Source: an uncultured Lachnospiraceae bacterium
GTDB lineage: Bacteria; Bacillota; Clostridia; Lachnospirales; Lachnospiraceae
Reading direction: 5' to 3'
NCBI GenBank assembly: GCA_947170415.1
Contig: CAMVTN010000003.1
Coordinates: 1-50,149 of the forward strand
Length of the DNA: 50,149 bases
The notes under the pieces were generated by a model. The model had not been told where the DNA came from. It saw nothing but the letters and a program-made list of their open reading frames with translations, and made no database searches. Below, in pieces: positions 9,261 through 18,336 of the stretch (its first letter is position 1; every line of letters begins with the position of its first letter). The position numbers were made by a program, and so were the translations under genes.

Positions 9261-10144
9261 GAACGATCACCGCCCTTTCCTTTCCAGAAAAAGAGGCGAC
9301 GCTCTTCCGGAGTCTTTCGAACCTTATTCTGAAGTTTTGTCATGCGGGTGCGGACAAACTCTGCATCAACCGCCCTAAACAGCTCACCCTCGTACGCTAT
9401 TGATACACGTCCCGTCTCTTCGGATACGATTAGTGTCAATGAATCCGTAACCTCAGATATGCCAACGCCTGCTCGATGGCGCGTTCCCAGTTCCTTTGAA
9501 AGCTCCATATTATCCGACAAAGGCAGATAGCACGTAGCCGACACGATCCTGTCGCCGCGGATTATAACAGCTCCATCATGGAGCGGCGTATTGTGCTCAA
9601 AGATATTAATGAGAAGCTGACTCGTTACTATAGAGTCAAGATCGATACCGGTCCTCTCGTATTCATCAAGAGCATCATTCTGGGCCAGGACTATCAATGC
9701 CCCGGTTCTGGCTCTTCCCATTTCATAACATGCCTTGATGATCTCATTAACTGTCTTGTCCGAAAAACGTTCACCTGAACTCGGTGATACATTAAAAGAA
9801 ATGAAGGACCGAAAGATATTCTTTCTTCCAAGTATGTCCAATGCCTTTCTGAGCTCCGGCTGAAAAATAACAACAACCGCCATAATGGCTACATTCAGTG
9901 CATTACGCACCAGCCATATGATCGTATTCATCTGAAATACGTAAGCTACCAGAATAAAAAGAACGATCACAACTATTCCGCGGAGCAACGACCATGCCTT
10001 TGTATTCTTTATCCAAACAAGTACTTCATAGATAAGAAATGCAATAATCAGGATTTCCACATAATCCGTTGTGACCATTCTCGGTATGGAATCAAACGAT
10101 ATGAACTTTTCGAGATAACCAACAAAATTAGCGATTCCAGTCAT
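9257..10144 (-). CDS. cdaA: diadenylate cyclase CdaA (DacA)
   Basis: CdaA makes cyclic di-AMP from two ATP. This copy has 295 residues: three N-terminal membrane helices (to about residue 95) and a cytoplasmic DAC domain. Both signature motifs are present: DGA in LHDGAVIIRGD (about residue 190) and RHR in GTRHRAGVG (about residue 223). It overlaps the upstream membrane-protein gene by 4 bp and cdaR by 4 bp, so three proteins are probably made in a fixed ratio. In Firmicutes c-di-AMP controls potassium and osmolyte balance and cell-wall homeostasis, which fits the glmM and mbl neighbours. Confidence 0.96.
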   Translation of the reverse strand: MTGIANFVGYLEKFISFDSIPRMVTTDYVEILIIAFLIYEVLVWIKNTKAWSLLRGIVVIVLFILVAYVFQMNTIIWLVRNALNVAIMAVVVIFQPELRKALDILGRKNIFRSFISFNVSPSSGERFSDKTVNEIIKACYEMGRARTGALIVLAQNDALDEYERTGIDLDSIVTSQLLINIFEHNTPLHDGAVIIRGDRIVSATCYLPLSDNMELSKELGTRHRAGVGISEVTDSLTLIVSEETGRVSIAYEGELFRAVDAEFVRTRMTKLQNKVRKTPEERRLFFWKGKGGDRS

Positions 10145-11133
10145 GAATCCGTCCGTCTGCGTTCTGTACGTTCAAAAGAGCGTACCCTGCTATCTACTGT
10201 GCCGCGTCCTGCAGAACTTATCTTCTTTACCGTTTTTTCCGGTGCAGAAACAGAAAGCTTTGGCACAGCTTTTACATAATAGTAATATTCATCATCTTCA
10301 AACTGCAGATATTCCGTTCTGGTATAGTCCACTGCAAGGAAGAAAAATTCGATAGCATATGCGATAGCAAAAGATACGATCGCGCCCAGCAGCAGGAATA
10401 TCAGATTCATCTGCAGATCATATATGAAGTCACCGGCAAGGAAAATTATCACATTTACTATGGATCCTGTCGCAAGAGCAATGATCCTGCTGTAATTTAT
10501 CGACAATCGTCTGATCAGATATACCACTATTACAGTGACCATAAAAGCTGCCACAGTAACCCTCATTGACCGGTTTCCTATAATCCCATTCACAAGAACT
10601 CTCACCTGATTCACAGCCGACTCTATATCAGCTCCCGCAAGCGAAGCATTATTATCTTTTACATAACCTACGGTATAGTAAACGATTGCGCCGCACGCTA
10701 CTGACACAGACGACAGTATATTGCCTCTGAGTCCTGACACAAGAGGCACCGTCGCAGGTATATTCAATGCACAGGCAAGAGGTGTCAGAAGCACTCCCAG
10801 ACCATCCTTCGGTGAAAATCTGAAGTACATCAAAAAAAGCAGTACAAACAAAATTAACACAACACCTGCGCAAACAAGTGAAAGTTTATAAAGATGGAGC
10901 ACGGTAAGGCCCGCTGCAAAAACCATTATCGCATTCACCGGCAATATAGAATTTACCAGTGCGATGACAATGACCGGCACCGGGCTATCCAGTGCTTCCA
11001 TATATCCTATGTTTTTATTAATAACCGTGTAGGTGATCAGTGCCAACAGGAATCTCAGCGCAGGTGTTATGAACACCTCGTACTTTGCATAAAACTCCTT
11101 AAGCTGGTTCCTGACCAAAAGTAAATTTGCCAT
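10141..11133 (-). CDS. polytopic membrane protein coupled to cdaA, unknown function
   Basis: This is a 330-residue protein with about eight hydrophobic helices between residues 20 and 260. A cytoplasmic tail follows with the striking motif LQFEDDEYYYYVKAVPK (about residue 280) and a basic, Ser-rich end. I do not recognise a characterised family. I recall similar proteins next to the cyclase in Lachnospiraceae, but this was not checked. Its stop overlaps the cdaA start by 4 bp, and it begins 2 bp after the preceding gene. The tight coupling suggests a membrane partner of CdaA, for example a sensor or transport protein; this is inference from position only. Confidence 0.65.
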   Translation of the reverse strand: MANLLLVRNQLKEFYAKYEVFITPALRFLLALITYTVINKNIGYMEALDSPVPVIVIALVNSILPVNAIMVFAAGLTVLHLYKLSLVCAGVVLILFVLLFLMYFRFSPKDGLGVLLTPLACALNIPATVPLVSGLRGNILSSVSVACGAIVYYTVGYVKDNNASLAGADIESAVNQVRVLVNGIIGNRSMRVTVAAFMVTVIVVYLIRRLSINYSRIIALATGSIVNVIIFLAGDFIYDLQMNLIFLLLGAIVSFAIAYAIEFFFLAVDYTRTEYLQFEDDEYYYYVKAVPKLSVSAPEKTVKKISSAGRGTVDSRVRSFERTERRRTDS

Positions 11134-11135
11134 AA

Positions 11136-11525
11136 TTATTGTCTTTCATATAGTGATCTAAGCTTTTTCAGTGCCTTCTGATAGATTTTGACATCCCTGT
11201 GTGCCTGTGTATATCTGTAGGAATACAGGATATATGCAAACAACAGGTAGATCAGAAGAACTACCAGGTATTCCCTGAGATATCCTTCCGCCAGACCAAC
11301 AAAATCTGTCTCATAAAACTCGGAAATAAACTCATCAAGACGGCAGAACAAGCGGATCCCAACGATCAGCACAAATGCCAGCGTAACCGACACCGCAGTC
11401 TTCAGCATATGAAAGCCAACATAATCGCTACGGAAATACTCTGTGATTGAAATGGACTTCTTTCCTTCATTTTCTTCAAAAGAAGCCATTCTGGTCATTA
11501 GTTTTATTCTTTCTTCATTCAGCAT
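11136..11525 (-). CDS. small two-helix membrane protein, unknown function
   Basis: This encodes 129 residues: a charged N-terminus, a hydrophobic helix at about residues 38-58, a second at about 85-106 and a Lys/Arg-rich C-terminal helix (KIYQKALKKLRSLYERQ). The ATG at 11525 lies 9 bp after the yvyF-like stop with no clear Shine-Dalgarno sequence, so start by translational coupling is likely. ATGs at 11504 and 11495 are alternatives. Only 2 bp separate it from the next gene. The family is not recognised. It is one of two unknown membrane proteins placed just upstream of cdaA. Confidence 0.6.
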   Translation of the reverse strand: MLNEERIKLMTRMASFEENEGKKSISITEYFRSDYVGFHMLKTAVSVTLAFVLIVGIRLFCRLDEFISEFYETDFVGLAEGYLREYLVVLLIYLLFAYILYSYRYTQAHRDVKIYQKALKKLRSLYERQ

Positions 11526-11534
11526 AAGCTGTTA

Positions 11535-11945
11535 TTACCGGTTTCTCAGGAACCTCATCTTTGATCCGCTGTCAGCCTTCTTAACAGGCGCAGCCGGAGC
11601 CTCAGGTCCCTTTATGGAATCAGCAAAGCCATTTGCAACTTCCTTCTTACATTCATCGCAAAAACGTCCGGAAAGGATTGGCTTACCACAGTTCTCACAA
11701 GCGAGTTCAGATCCTTCAAGTGATTCAAATGTAAGACGTTCTTCTCGAAGCCACTGTTTGATCTGCGCAACCTCGACCTCGCATGCTTCTGCTGTAGCTG
11801 CGATAGATGTTCCCGGATTTTCCGCAATGTATGCCTTAACCGTCTGGAAAGTCTCCTCTGCTTTCTCCTGACACTGCTGACAGATTACCGGTCCTCCTAT
11901 GTAATTAAAAATTCTGCCGCATTTCCTACAGTTCTTTACATTCAT
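11535..11945 (-). CDS. yvyF: YvyF-like flagellar operon zinc-ribbon protein
   Basis: This 136-residue protein resembles the flagellar operon protein family TIGR03826 (YvyF). It starts MNVKNCRKCGRIFNYIGG and has a first CxxC pair with a second CQQC. A central helix-turn-helix-like segment follows (TAEACEVEVAQIKQWLREERL), then a second zinc ribbon (CENCGKPI, CDEC). In Bacillus subtilis yvyF follows comFC, as here. GAGAGGG stands before the ATG. Its role is not well defined; regulation of flagellar genes has been proposed for the family. A paralogue lies at 36644-37084, outside any flagellar context. Confidence 0.8.
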   Translation of the reverse strand: MNVKNCRKCGRIFNYIGGPVICQQCQEKAEETFQTVKAYIAENPGTSIAATAEACEVEVAQIKQWLREERLTFESLEGSELACENCGKPILSGRFCDECKKEVANGFADSIKGPEAPAAPVKKADSGSKMRFLRNR

Positions 11946-12046
11946 ATTTTCCCTCTCACTTTCCCGAAGCAGGTCTTCCCAAAATCTGCCTCACCTTCAG
12001 ACACCGTATCTGTTTATTCCCTTTTACAGATACCTGACAACAACTA

Positions 12047-12808
12047 TCACAACGATACCCCGGAGCATAACGTAAAACCATAGACTTCCTGCACTCCTGC
12101 CCCTTTTAACAGAAATGCGATCTCATCTAAAGTACTCCCTGTAGTATATATATCGTCAATGACAATCACTCGCTTTAATTTTACATCACAAGAACTTAAC
12201 TGAAAAGCCTTTTTCAAATTTTTGCGGCGTGCCTCACGGCTCAGCATTTTCTGCGGGGCAGTGTTCTTTCTGCGCTCTAAAAGCCCTGTTATCACGGGTA
12301 TTCCGAGTTCTTTTGATAACCCTTTCGCCAGCAGTTCTGCCTGGTTGAAACCACGCTCAAAAAGTCTCTTTTTATGCAGTGGAACAGGTATCAGCGCCTC
12401 GGGACGCAGGGCTTTTATCTCACGACCTCCGATCCTTGCCATGGATTGTACAAAAAAATGTGCATATTCTTTTCTGTTCCCATATTTAAATCTAAAGATC
12501 GATCTCTGCATGGCATCATTGTATATAAATGCAGAAATGCACCTGTCAAATGTATGCGAGACCGAAAGACAGTCCCTGCAATACTCTGCAGTTTCCGAAA
12601 AAAGCCTTCTCCCGCATTTTCTGCAGGACGGTTCACTTACAGTTTCAAGCTCGCCTGCACATGCCTTACATATGAGCCCGCCCCTAAACGGCAGCACATT
12701 GTCGCAAACCGGACATCGTCTGGGATAGATGAGGTCCAACAGCAATTCGTGAACCCAGTTCAGTTTCTCTTTGATCCTTACATCTATGTTCTTTCTGACC
12801 TTACTCAT
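12047..12808 (-). CDS. comFC: ComF-family phosphoribosyltransferase-like protein
   Basis: ComFC/GntX-type protein of 253 residues. The N-terminus carries a zinc-binding Cys cluster (CPVC, CKAC, CRKC, CRDC, about residues 35-82). The C-terminal half holds a type-I phosphoribosyltransferase fold with the PRPP loop VIVIDDIYTTGSTLDE near residue 220. In naturally competent bacteria ComFC is needed for DNA uptake; in other species the role is unclear. It overlaps the end of recD2 by 8 bp and precedes the yvyF-like gene by about 100 bp, matching the B. subtilis comFC-yvyF order. Confidence 0.9.
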   Translation of the reverse strand: MSKVRKNIDVRIKEKLNWVHELLLDLIYPRRCPVCDNVLPFRGGLICKACAGELETVSEPSCRKCGRRLFSETAEYCRDCLSVSHTFDRCISAFIYNDAMQRSIFRFKYGNRKEYAHFFVQSMARIGGREIKALRPEALIPVPLHKKRLFERGFNQAELLAKGLSKELGIPVITGLLERRKNTAPQKMLSREARRKNLKKAFQLSSCDVKLKRVIVIDDIYTTGSTLDEIAFLLKGAGVQEVYGFTLCSGVSL

Positions 12809-15098
12809 CAGCCTCCTCTCCCGCCATATCGCCGCACGATTCTTTTATCCGATCCGTGAGACTTGTATACCTGACCTGTTCATGTGTATTGCCTATCATC
12901 TGCTCTATAGTTGCTCTTTTTCCGATAAGCATCACACATTTCTTTGCTCTGGTTATTCCTGTGTAAAAAAGATTACGGTTCATCAGCATTTCCGGACCGC
13001 TGAGCAGCGGCATAACTATAGCCGGATATTCACTTCCCTGAGATTTATGTATTGTTATCGCGTATGCAAGATCCAGTTCCGACCGATTTCCGGGCTGATA
13101 TACCGCTGTTCTTCCATCTTCAAATCTGACCGTAACAGTTCCCATTTCACGGCTTATCTCGATAACTGTACCCATGTCACCGTTAAATATGCCGGTTCCT
13201 GTTCTTTTTAGAGCCTTTCCCTCAATTTCCTGACTCCATTCCTGCTGATAATTATTCTTTGTCTGCATGACCTTATCCCCGAGACGCAGCAGGCCGTCTC
13301 CGGCATCTATCTCTTCTTTATCAGGCGAAGGAGGGTTCAGCGCCCCCTGCAGACATCTGTTAAGATTCTCAACTCCGAGCACACCTTTCCGCATAGGTGT
13401 AAGAACCTGTATTTCCGAAGGTTCAGCTTTCACATACGGCGGAAGTTTTTTTGAAACGAGATAAATAATACCCTCGATTATCTTCTCTGATTCATTACGA
13501 TCAAGGAAAAAGAAATCCTTGCTCTTATTATCCATAACCGGAACTTTTCCCGAAAGCACAGCATGAGCATTCATAACGATGTCACTCTGCTCTGCCTGCC
13601 GGAACACGCGGTTCAATGATATTGCGTGAAATCTTCCGGATGCGATGATATCCTTAAGCACTGCCCCGGGGCCCACACTTGGCAGCTGATGCTCATCTCC
13701 AACCATTATGAGTTTGGTTCCGACGGATATAGCTGACAGAAGCGCGTGAAACAGCCATATATCTACCATGGACATCTCGTCAACTATCACAACATCCGTT
13801 TCAAGTGGATTTTCTTCATTTCGCGCAAAGGACCGAAGCGATGTCTGCTGATCCGTTTCCTGTGGACCTCCCGAAACTTCCAGCATACGATGGATAGTCC
13901 TTGCTTCCATCCCGGCCGCTTCCGTGAGACGCTTTGCCGCACGTCCTGTCGGCGCTGCCAGCATCACATCCATTCCTTTTGACAAAAAATATCTCAAAAG
14001 AACTCTGATCGTCGTGGTCTTTCCTGTTCCCGGTCCTCCCGTCATTATAAAAATGCCGTTCTGAACCGCTTCTTCTACCGCATGTCTCTGTTCATCCGCA
14101 AGCGTAATATCATTCTTTGCTTCTATAGTCTGTATATCTCTTTCAAGTTCTTTTTCCGGAAGTTCTTCACGCAGATCAAGCTCAATGAGTTTCTTTGCGC
14201 TTTCTGCTTCCACCTGATAAAGAGATTTTCTATAGATCCTGCTTTCTTCACCCTTTTTCTTAACTACGATCCTTCTGTTCATCATCAGATCAGAAAGTTG
14301 TTCTTCTACCGCTTCCTGCTCTACCGCAAGCAAAGAAGCAGCCTCGGGCAGAAGTTTTTCTTTTGGAAGAAAGATATCTCCTTCTCCTTCTGCAAGAGTC
14401 AGCGCATACAGGATTCCCGAACGAATTCTGAAATCAGAGTGTCTGTCAATTCCCGCCCGCTGTGCAATTTCATCTGCAGTCTTAAAACCAACACCTTCCA
14501 CTTCTTCCGTCATCTGATAAGGATTCTGGGCAATTACGGTGTAAAGGCGCTCATGATATTTTCCATATATTTTTTGAGAAAGGCGATTCGAGATACCATA
14601 TTGCTGAAGGAACATCATCGCTCTGCGGATTCCGTTCTTTTCAGCAAAGGACTCAGCAATATCCTGTGCCTTATTCATGCTGATACCCTTGATCTCAGAT
14701 AACCGCTCCGGTTCTTCTTCCATTATCCTGAAAGTTTCTTCACCAAATTTCTTTACTATTCGCTTTGCAAGCGCAGGTCCTATTCCCCTGATGCTTCCGG
14801 CTGCCAGATAGCGAAGGATCGACTCCGCATCCGTCGGTTCATGGATGGTGCACTTTTCAGCTTTGAACTGCTCACCATAGCGCGCATGATAAATAAAGTC
14901 ACCCTCCGCATCCAGCTCGATACCTTCCTCAACAGCCTGTATCATGCCCACAAGGATAACTTCTCCATCCTCCGTTTCTAAATTCAAAACCGTATAACCA
15001 TTATCGGGATTTCTGTAAATGATATGCTCAACCGAGCCCTGTATAGATTCCAAAATATGTACACTCGTAAAAATGGCGGCCATAAAATTGACCGCCAC
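12801..15098 (-). CDS. recD2: RecD2-type ATP-dependent DNA helicase
   Basis: This is a RecD2-like 5'-3' helicase of 765 residues, active in DNA repair without RecBC. An N-terminal OB-like region (GSVEHIIYRNPDNGYTVL) and tandem helix-hairpin-helix segments precede the helicase core. Walker A is MTGGPGTGKTTT near residue 355 and Walker B is VVIVDEMSMVD. The C-terminal motifs include LDLAYAITIHKSQGSEYPAI. Start choice is uncertain: a GTG at 15098 after AAAGAAG, an ATG at 15083, or a TTG at 15053 that best matches family length. A hairpin with a T-run overlaps this start region. It follows the flagellar genes by 9 bp. Confidence 0.93.
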   Translation of the reverse strand: MAVNFMAAIFTSVHILESIQGSVEHIIYRNPDNGYTVLNLETEDGEVILVGMIQAVEEGIELDAEGDFIYHARYGEQFKAEKCTIHEPTDAESILRYLAAGSIRGIGPALAKRIVKKFGEETFRIMEEEPERLSEIKGISMNKAQDIAESFAEKNGIRRAMMFLQQYGISNRLSQKIYGKYHERLYTVIAQNPYQMTEEVEGVGFKTADEIAQRAGIDRHSDFRIRSGILYALTLAEGEGDIFLPKEKLLPEAASLLAVEQEAVEEQLSDLMMNRRIVVKKKGEESRIYRKSLYQVEAESAKKLIELDLREELPEKELERDIQTIEAKNDITLADEQRHAVEEAVQNGIFIMTGGPGTGKTTTIRVLLRYFLSKGMDVMLAAPTGRAAKRLTEAAGMEARTIHRMLEVSGGPQETDQQTSLRSFARNEENPLETDVVIVDEMSMVDIWLFHALLSAISVGTKLIMVGDEHQLPSVGPGAVLKDIIASGRFHAISLNRVFRQAEQSDIVMNAHAVLSGKVPVMDNKSKDFFFLDRNESEKIIEGIIYLVSKKLPPYVKAEPSEIQVLTPMRKGVLGVENLNRCLQGALNPPSPDKEEIDAGDGLLRLGDKVMQTKNNYQQEWSQEIEGKALKRTGTGIFNGDMGTVIEISREMGTVTVRFEDGRTAVYQPGNRSELDLAYAITIHKSQGSEYPAIVMPLLSGPEMLMNRNLFYTGITRAKKCVMLIGKRATIEQMIGNTHEQVRYTSLTDRIKESCGDMAGEEADE
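15069..15097 (-). terminator. weak terminator-like hairpin over the recD2 start
   Basis: On the minus strand TGGCGG pairs with CCGCCA (6 bp, 12-nt loop) and five T residues follow. It could partly end the mbl-flagellar transcript just before recD2, or simply be coding sequence. Evidence is the hairpin and the short T-run only. Confidence 0.35.
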
Positions 15099-15107
15099 TT
15101 CTTTCTG

Positions 15108-15533
15108 TTAAACTTCTACTGTTTTTTCCTGCTCTGCTTTATCAGCTTCTTTCTCTGCTGCACGCTTTGCATCAACTTCTTCGATAGTCATGCCCTGATT
15201 GCGTTTCATCTGTTCAAACATCTGCTGGGCAAGGCCGATACTCTGTGTTGCTGTTGCCTGTGAAGCAATCTCCTGTGCAAGATTATCCTCCCAATAACTC
15301 CTGAGAGTAGAGGACGATCCTGATTCCTCCGATTCGTCTCTCATTATCGTTTTCTGTGCGCCCTTAAAAATCTGCTCGATAAAGTATTCTTCAAATCTTT
15401 TGCAGGCTTCCAGTAATTCCGTATCAGAGGAATTTTTGTAATCCGTTTTCAGTCCGGCAGTAGCTGATGTATCAATCGCATTACGCGCAACCTGTGAAGC
15501 ATAGCTTGTTCCGATCTCACCTAAGGAAGACAT
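15108..15533 (-). CDS. flagellar rod-binding protein (FlgJ N-domain type)
   Basis: A 141-residue protein matching the rod-binding domain of FlgJ: ELLEACKRFEEYFIEQIFKG, then a central YWEDNLAQEIASQ helix and IGLAQQMFEQMKR. It lacks the C-terminal muramidase domain of enterobacterial FlgJ, as is usual in Firmicutes. GGAGG lies 8 bp before the ATG. It closes the set of basal-body genes after the two FlgG-like genes. The likely job is to help rod assembly or capping in the periplasm-like space. The tail after residue 115 is highly charged and of unknown use. Confidence 0.85.
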   Translation of the reverse strand: MSSLGEIGTSYASQVARNAIDTSATAGLKTDYKNSSDTELLEACKRFEEYFIEQIFKGAQKTIMRDESEESGSSSTLRSYWEDNLAQEIASQATATQSIGLAQQMFEQMKRNQGMTIEEVDAKRAAEKEADKAEQEKTVEV

Positions 15534-15555
15534 ATATAGTCACCTCCAGTCATCA

Positions 15556-16374
15556 TCAGCTCTTAAGCTGATTTGCAAGCTGCATCATCTCATCCGATGT
15601 TGTTATAGCCTTGGAATTCGACTCATATGCTCTCTGTGCAATGATCAGATTAACCATCTCATTTGCTATCTGAACATTGGATGCTTCCAGATAACCTGCA
15701 CGGATCTCAGACTTTGTCAGATTGTTATTTGTATTCTCATTTAATGCAGCACCTGAAGATCCTGTTACTGCAAATAAGCTGCTGCCAATCTTATCAAGTC
15801 CTTTTGCATTCTGGAACTGCCACAGACCGATGGTGATATTCATAGGCTTAAGCACGCCTTCATCATCCGGATACATAAGTACGCCATCATCTCCGATAGC
15901 AACCTTATCTGCTATATAATTGGCACCTATTGTGATAGGATTGCCTGCTGTATTAAGGACACGGAGTCCGTCTGATGTCGTAAGGGAAAGTGTTCCGGCG
16001 GTATTAAGAGCCCACACAAAATTACCGTTTCTGGTGTAATATGTAGTCCCATCTTCGCCTTGAATTCCAAAGAAGCCCTTGCCGTTAATGGCCAGTGCTG
16101 TATTACTATCTGATGCAGTGAACGCACCCTGTGTAAACTGCGATGTGATCGACGAGTTTCTGACACCCAGACCGATCTGCGAACCGATAGGCTTGTTTAC
16201 ACCATTTGCCGTCGTTGTTCTGGTCTGAATCGTCTGATAAAGAAGTGATTTAAACTCATTAGTCTCGGTTTTATAACCGGTCGTATTTACATTAGCCAGA
16301 TTGTTTGCGATCGTATCAACATTATTCTGCTGGGCGATCATGCCACTTGCTGCTGACCATAAAGAACGTACCAT
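15556..16374 (-). CDS. flgG: flagellar basal-body rod protein FlgG (FlhP-like)
   Basis: This is a 272-residue axial protein of the flagellar distal rod. The N-terminal rod signature (LWSAASGMIAQQNNVDTIAN, then NLANVNTTGYK) and the C-terminal helix (NVQIANEMVNLIIAQRAYE) are both complete. The ATG at 16374 is preceded by a clear AGGAGG; an upstream in-frame ATG would add eight residues. The order mbl, FlgF/G-like, FlgG-like copies the B. subtilis mbl-flhO-flhP locus, so FlhP is an equally fair name. No truncation is seen. Confidence 0.92.
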   Translation of the reverse strand: MVRSLWSAASGMIAQQNNVDTIANNLANVNTTGYKTETNEFKSLLYQTIQTRTTTANGVNKPIGSQIGLGVRNSSITSQFTQGAFTASDSNTALAINGKGFFGIQGEDGTTYYTRNGNFVWALNTAGTLSLTTSDGLRVLNTAGNPITIGANYIADKVAIGDDGVLMYPDDEGVLKPMNITIGLWQFQNAKGLDKIGSSLFAVTGSSGAALNENTNNNLTKSEIRAGYLEASNVQIANEMVNLIIAQRAYESNSKAITTSDEMMQLANQLKS

Positions 16375-16432
16375 AACTAATCCTCCTACCGATGCCAAAC
16401 TCTAAAGCAGGTTCTCCGGACAAAACAGCCTA

Positions 16433-17209
16433 TCAGCTGATTCTGCCAAGATCATTAGCTGCAATCTGAAGTGTACCGTCAACAGTCTTGATCATATGCT
16501 GATTCGCCTCATACTGACGCTGAATAGCGATCATATTGACCATTTCCTCCACCACATTTACATTTGACTGTTCCAGATAACCGGAAAGTACCTGTGTCGT
16601 TGCAGCTGTTTCTGTTGCACCATCTACCGTCTGAAGAAGATTCTCTCCGTACTTCTCAAGGTAATCATAGTTCTCAAAATCAATCACACCGATTGTTGCC
16701 TGCTGGGCATTGTTTTGGAAAATCTGTCCAAAACGATTTATATATACTTCCTGTGTTGGATCGAGCGTAATGTGATTACCATTAGAATCGAGAACAAAAT
16801 CTCCGTCTTTTGTAACCAGATTTCCCTGTGCGTTAAGAGTAAACGAACCATCCCTTGTGTATTTAACGGATGTGTTTCCCGCTTTATCCGTAAACTCTAT
16901 CTCGAAGAAACCCTTATCCGTAAGTGCCAGATCAAATGTATTGTCTGTTTCATGAAGTGCACCTATAGAATAATCGGTATAATTCTCTCCAATCTTTACA
17001 CCTGGATTTGAAACTCCCATTCTTTTTGGAAGATAGTATTCAGATTTGTCCTTTATGTCGTATGCAAGTATATCACTAAAGGATTGGGATGTAGTTCCTT
17101 CTTTCTTAAATCCCGTAGTATTCACATTCGCAAGATTATTCGTCAGCGTATCCATTCTGTGCTGCTCATTGATCATGCCTGTGTACGCGGTATATAAGCC
17201 TTTTACCAT
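16433..17209 (-). CDS. flhO: flagellar hook-basal body protein FlgF/FlgG family (FlhO-like)
   Basis: A 258-residue paralogue of the FlgG-like protein encoded next to it. It begins MVKGLYTAYTGMINEQHRMD and has NLANVNTTGFKKEG, a central beta domain with FDLALTDKGFFEIEF, and the C-terminal motif NVNVVEEMVNMIAIQRQYEA. These are the FlgF/FlgG proximal- and distal-rod signatures. A GGGGGAT site precedes the ATG. It lies 26 bp after mbl and 58 bp before flgG. It is a structural part of the flagellar rod, exported by the flagellar type III apparatus. Confidence 0.88.
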   Translation of the reverse strand: MVKGLYTAYTGMINEQHRMDTLTNNLANVNTTGFKKEGTTSQSFSDILAYDIKDKSEYYLPKRMGVSNPGVKIGENYTDYSIGALHETDNTFDLALTDKGFFEIEFTDKAGNTSVKYTRDGSFTLNAQGNLVTKDGDFVLDSNGNHITLDPTQEVYINRFGQIFQNNAQQATIGVIDFENYDYLEKYGENLLQTVDGATETAATTQVLSGYLEQSNVNVVEEMVNMIAIQRQYEANQHMIKTVDGTLQIAANDLGRIS

Positions 17210-17235
17210 ATCCCAATCCCCCTATAATCATAAAT

Positions 17236-18237
17236 TTATGATGAGAGATCGTCTCTATATCCGGCAAGGAACTCAACGTACCGTCCGGTTCCGATCGCTA
17301 CTGCTGTCATCGGATCCTCTGCAGTCATCGTATTGATGCCTGTACGGTCAGCTATAAGTTCTTCAAGACCTCTTAAGAGGCTTCCGCCTCCTGTAAGTAC
17401 GATTCCACGGTCTGCGATATCCGCTGCCAGTTCCGGCGGAGTCTTCTCAAGTACACCATGGATTGCTTCAACTATCTGGGAAGTAGTCTCACGAAGAGCT
17501 TCCTCCGTCTCTTCGCTGGAAACCTTTATAGTCTTAGGAAGACCTGTTACAAGGTCACGTCCACGGACATCCATATAATCTACTTCCGGCATCTTAAAGC
17601 ATGTACCGATCTTGATCTTTAAGTCCTCAGCTGTTCTCTCACCGATAAGAAGCTTATGCTTCTTTCTCATATAACGAACGATAGCCTCATCAAAATCATC
17701 TCCGGCAATCTTGATGGATGTAGAAACTACAGTGCCCCCAAGAGAAATAACCGCGATATCGGATGTTCCACCACCTATATCAACGATCATGTTTCCGCAA
17801 GGTTTGCTTATATCGATCCCGGCGCCAATAGCCGCTGCGATAGGCTCCTCGATAATTGCCACATCTCTTGCACCTGCCTGATATGCAGCATCTTCAACAG
17901 CCTTCTGCTCAACTTCCGTAACACCACTCGGTACACAGACACTGATCCTCGGCTTACGCCAGATCTTCTTTCCTACAGCCTTCTCAATGAAGTGCTTCAG
18001 CATCTTTTCCGTAACGGTATAGTCTGAAATAACGCCCTGACGAAGCGGACGGACAGCAACAATGTTACCCGGTGTACGTCCAAGCATAAGTCTTGCATCC
18101 TCGCCGATTGCTCTTATTTTGTTAGAGTCACGATCAAAAGCGACAACAGAGGGTTCTTTCAGGACAACGCCCTTACCCCGAATGTAAACAAGGATACTTG
18201 CAGTGCCCAGGTCAATTCCAATATCAGTAGCGACCAT
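17236..18237 (-). CDS. mbl: MreB/Mbl rod-shape actin homologue
   Basis: A bacterial actin of 333 residues that organises lateral wall synthesis beneath the membrane. The ATPase motifs are visible: DIGIDLGTASILVY (phosphate 1), MIVDIGGGTSDIAVISLGG (phosphate 2) and VLTGGGSLLRGL (adenosine). The location directly upstream of flhO-flhP-like genes is that of mbl in B. subtilis, so I prefer Mbl over MreB, though the sequence alone cannot separate them. No mreC or mreD is nearby. AAAGGGG precedes the ATG. It is the first gene of the long minus-strand run and has a strong promoter. Confidence 0.93.
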   Translation of the reverse strand: MVATDIGIDLGTASILVYIRGKGVVLKEPSVVAFDRDSNKIRAIGEDARLMLGRTPGNIVAVRPLRQGVISDYTVTEKMLKHFIEKAVGKKIWRKPRISVCVPSGVTEVEQKAVEDAAYQAGARDVAIIEEPIAAAIGAGIDISKPCGNMIVDIGGGTSDIAVISLGGTVVSTSIKIAGDDFDEAIVRYMRKKHKLLIGERTAEDLKIKIGTCFKMPEVDYMDVRGRDLVTGLPKTIKVSSEETEEALRETTSQIVEAIHGVLEKTPPELAADIADRGIVLTGGGSLLRGLEELIADRTGINTMTAEDPMTAVAIGTGRYVEFLAGYRDDLSS

Positions 18238-18336
18238 TTTCGTTTTCCCCTTTCAGTGAATAACAATGATAAAGCGGAGCAAATTCCGCATTGAAAGCAT
18301 AGTAAACTAAGCGTATAAAGCTACGCATACATTGTT

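Noticed and set aside
14082-14702. Plus-strand open frame of about 200 codons opposite recD2
   Set aside because: The recD2 frame on the other strand has complete helicase motifs. The opposite frame has no start signal and no recognisable fold.
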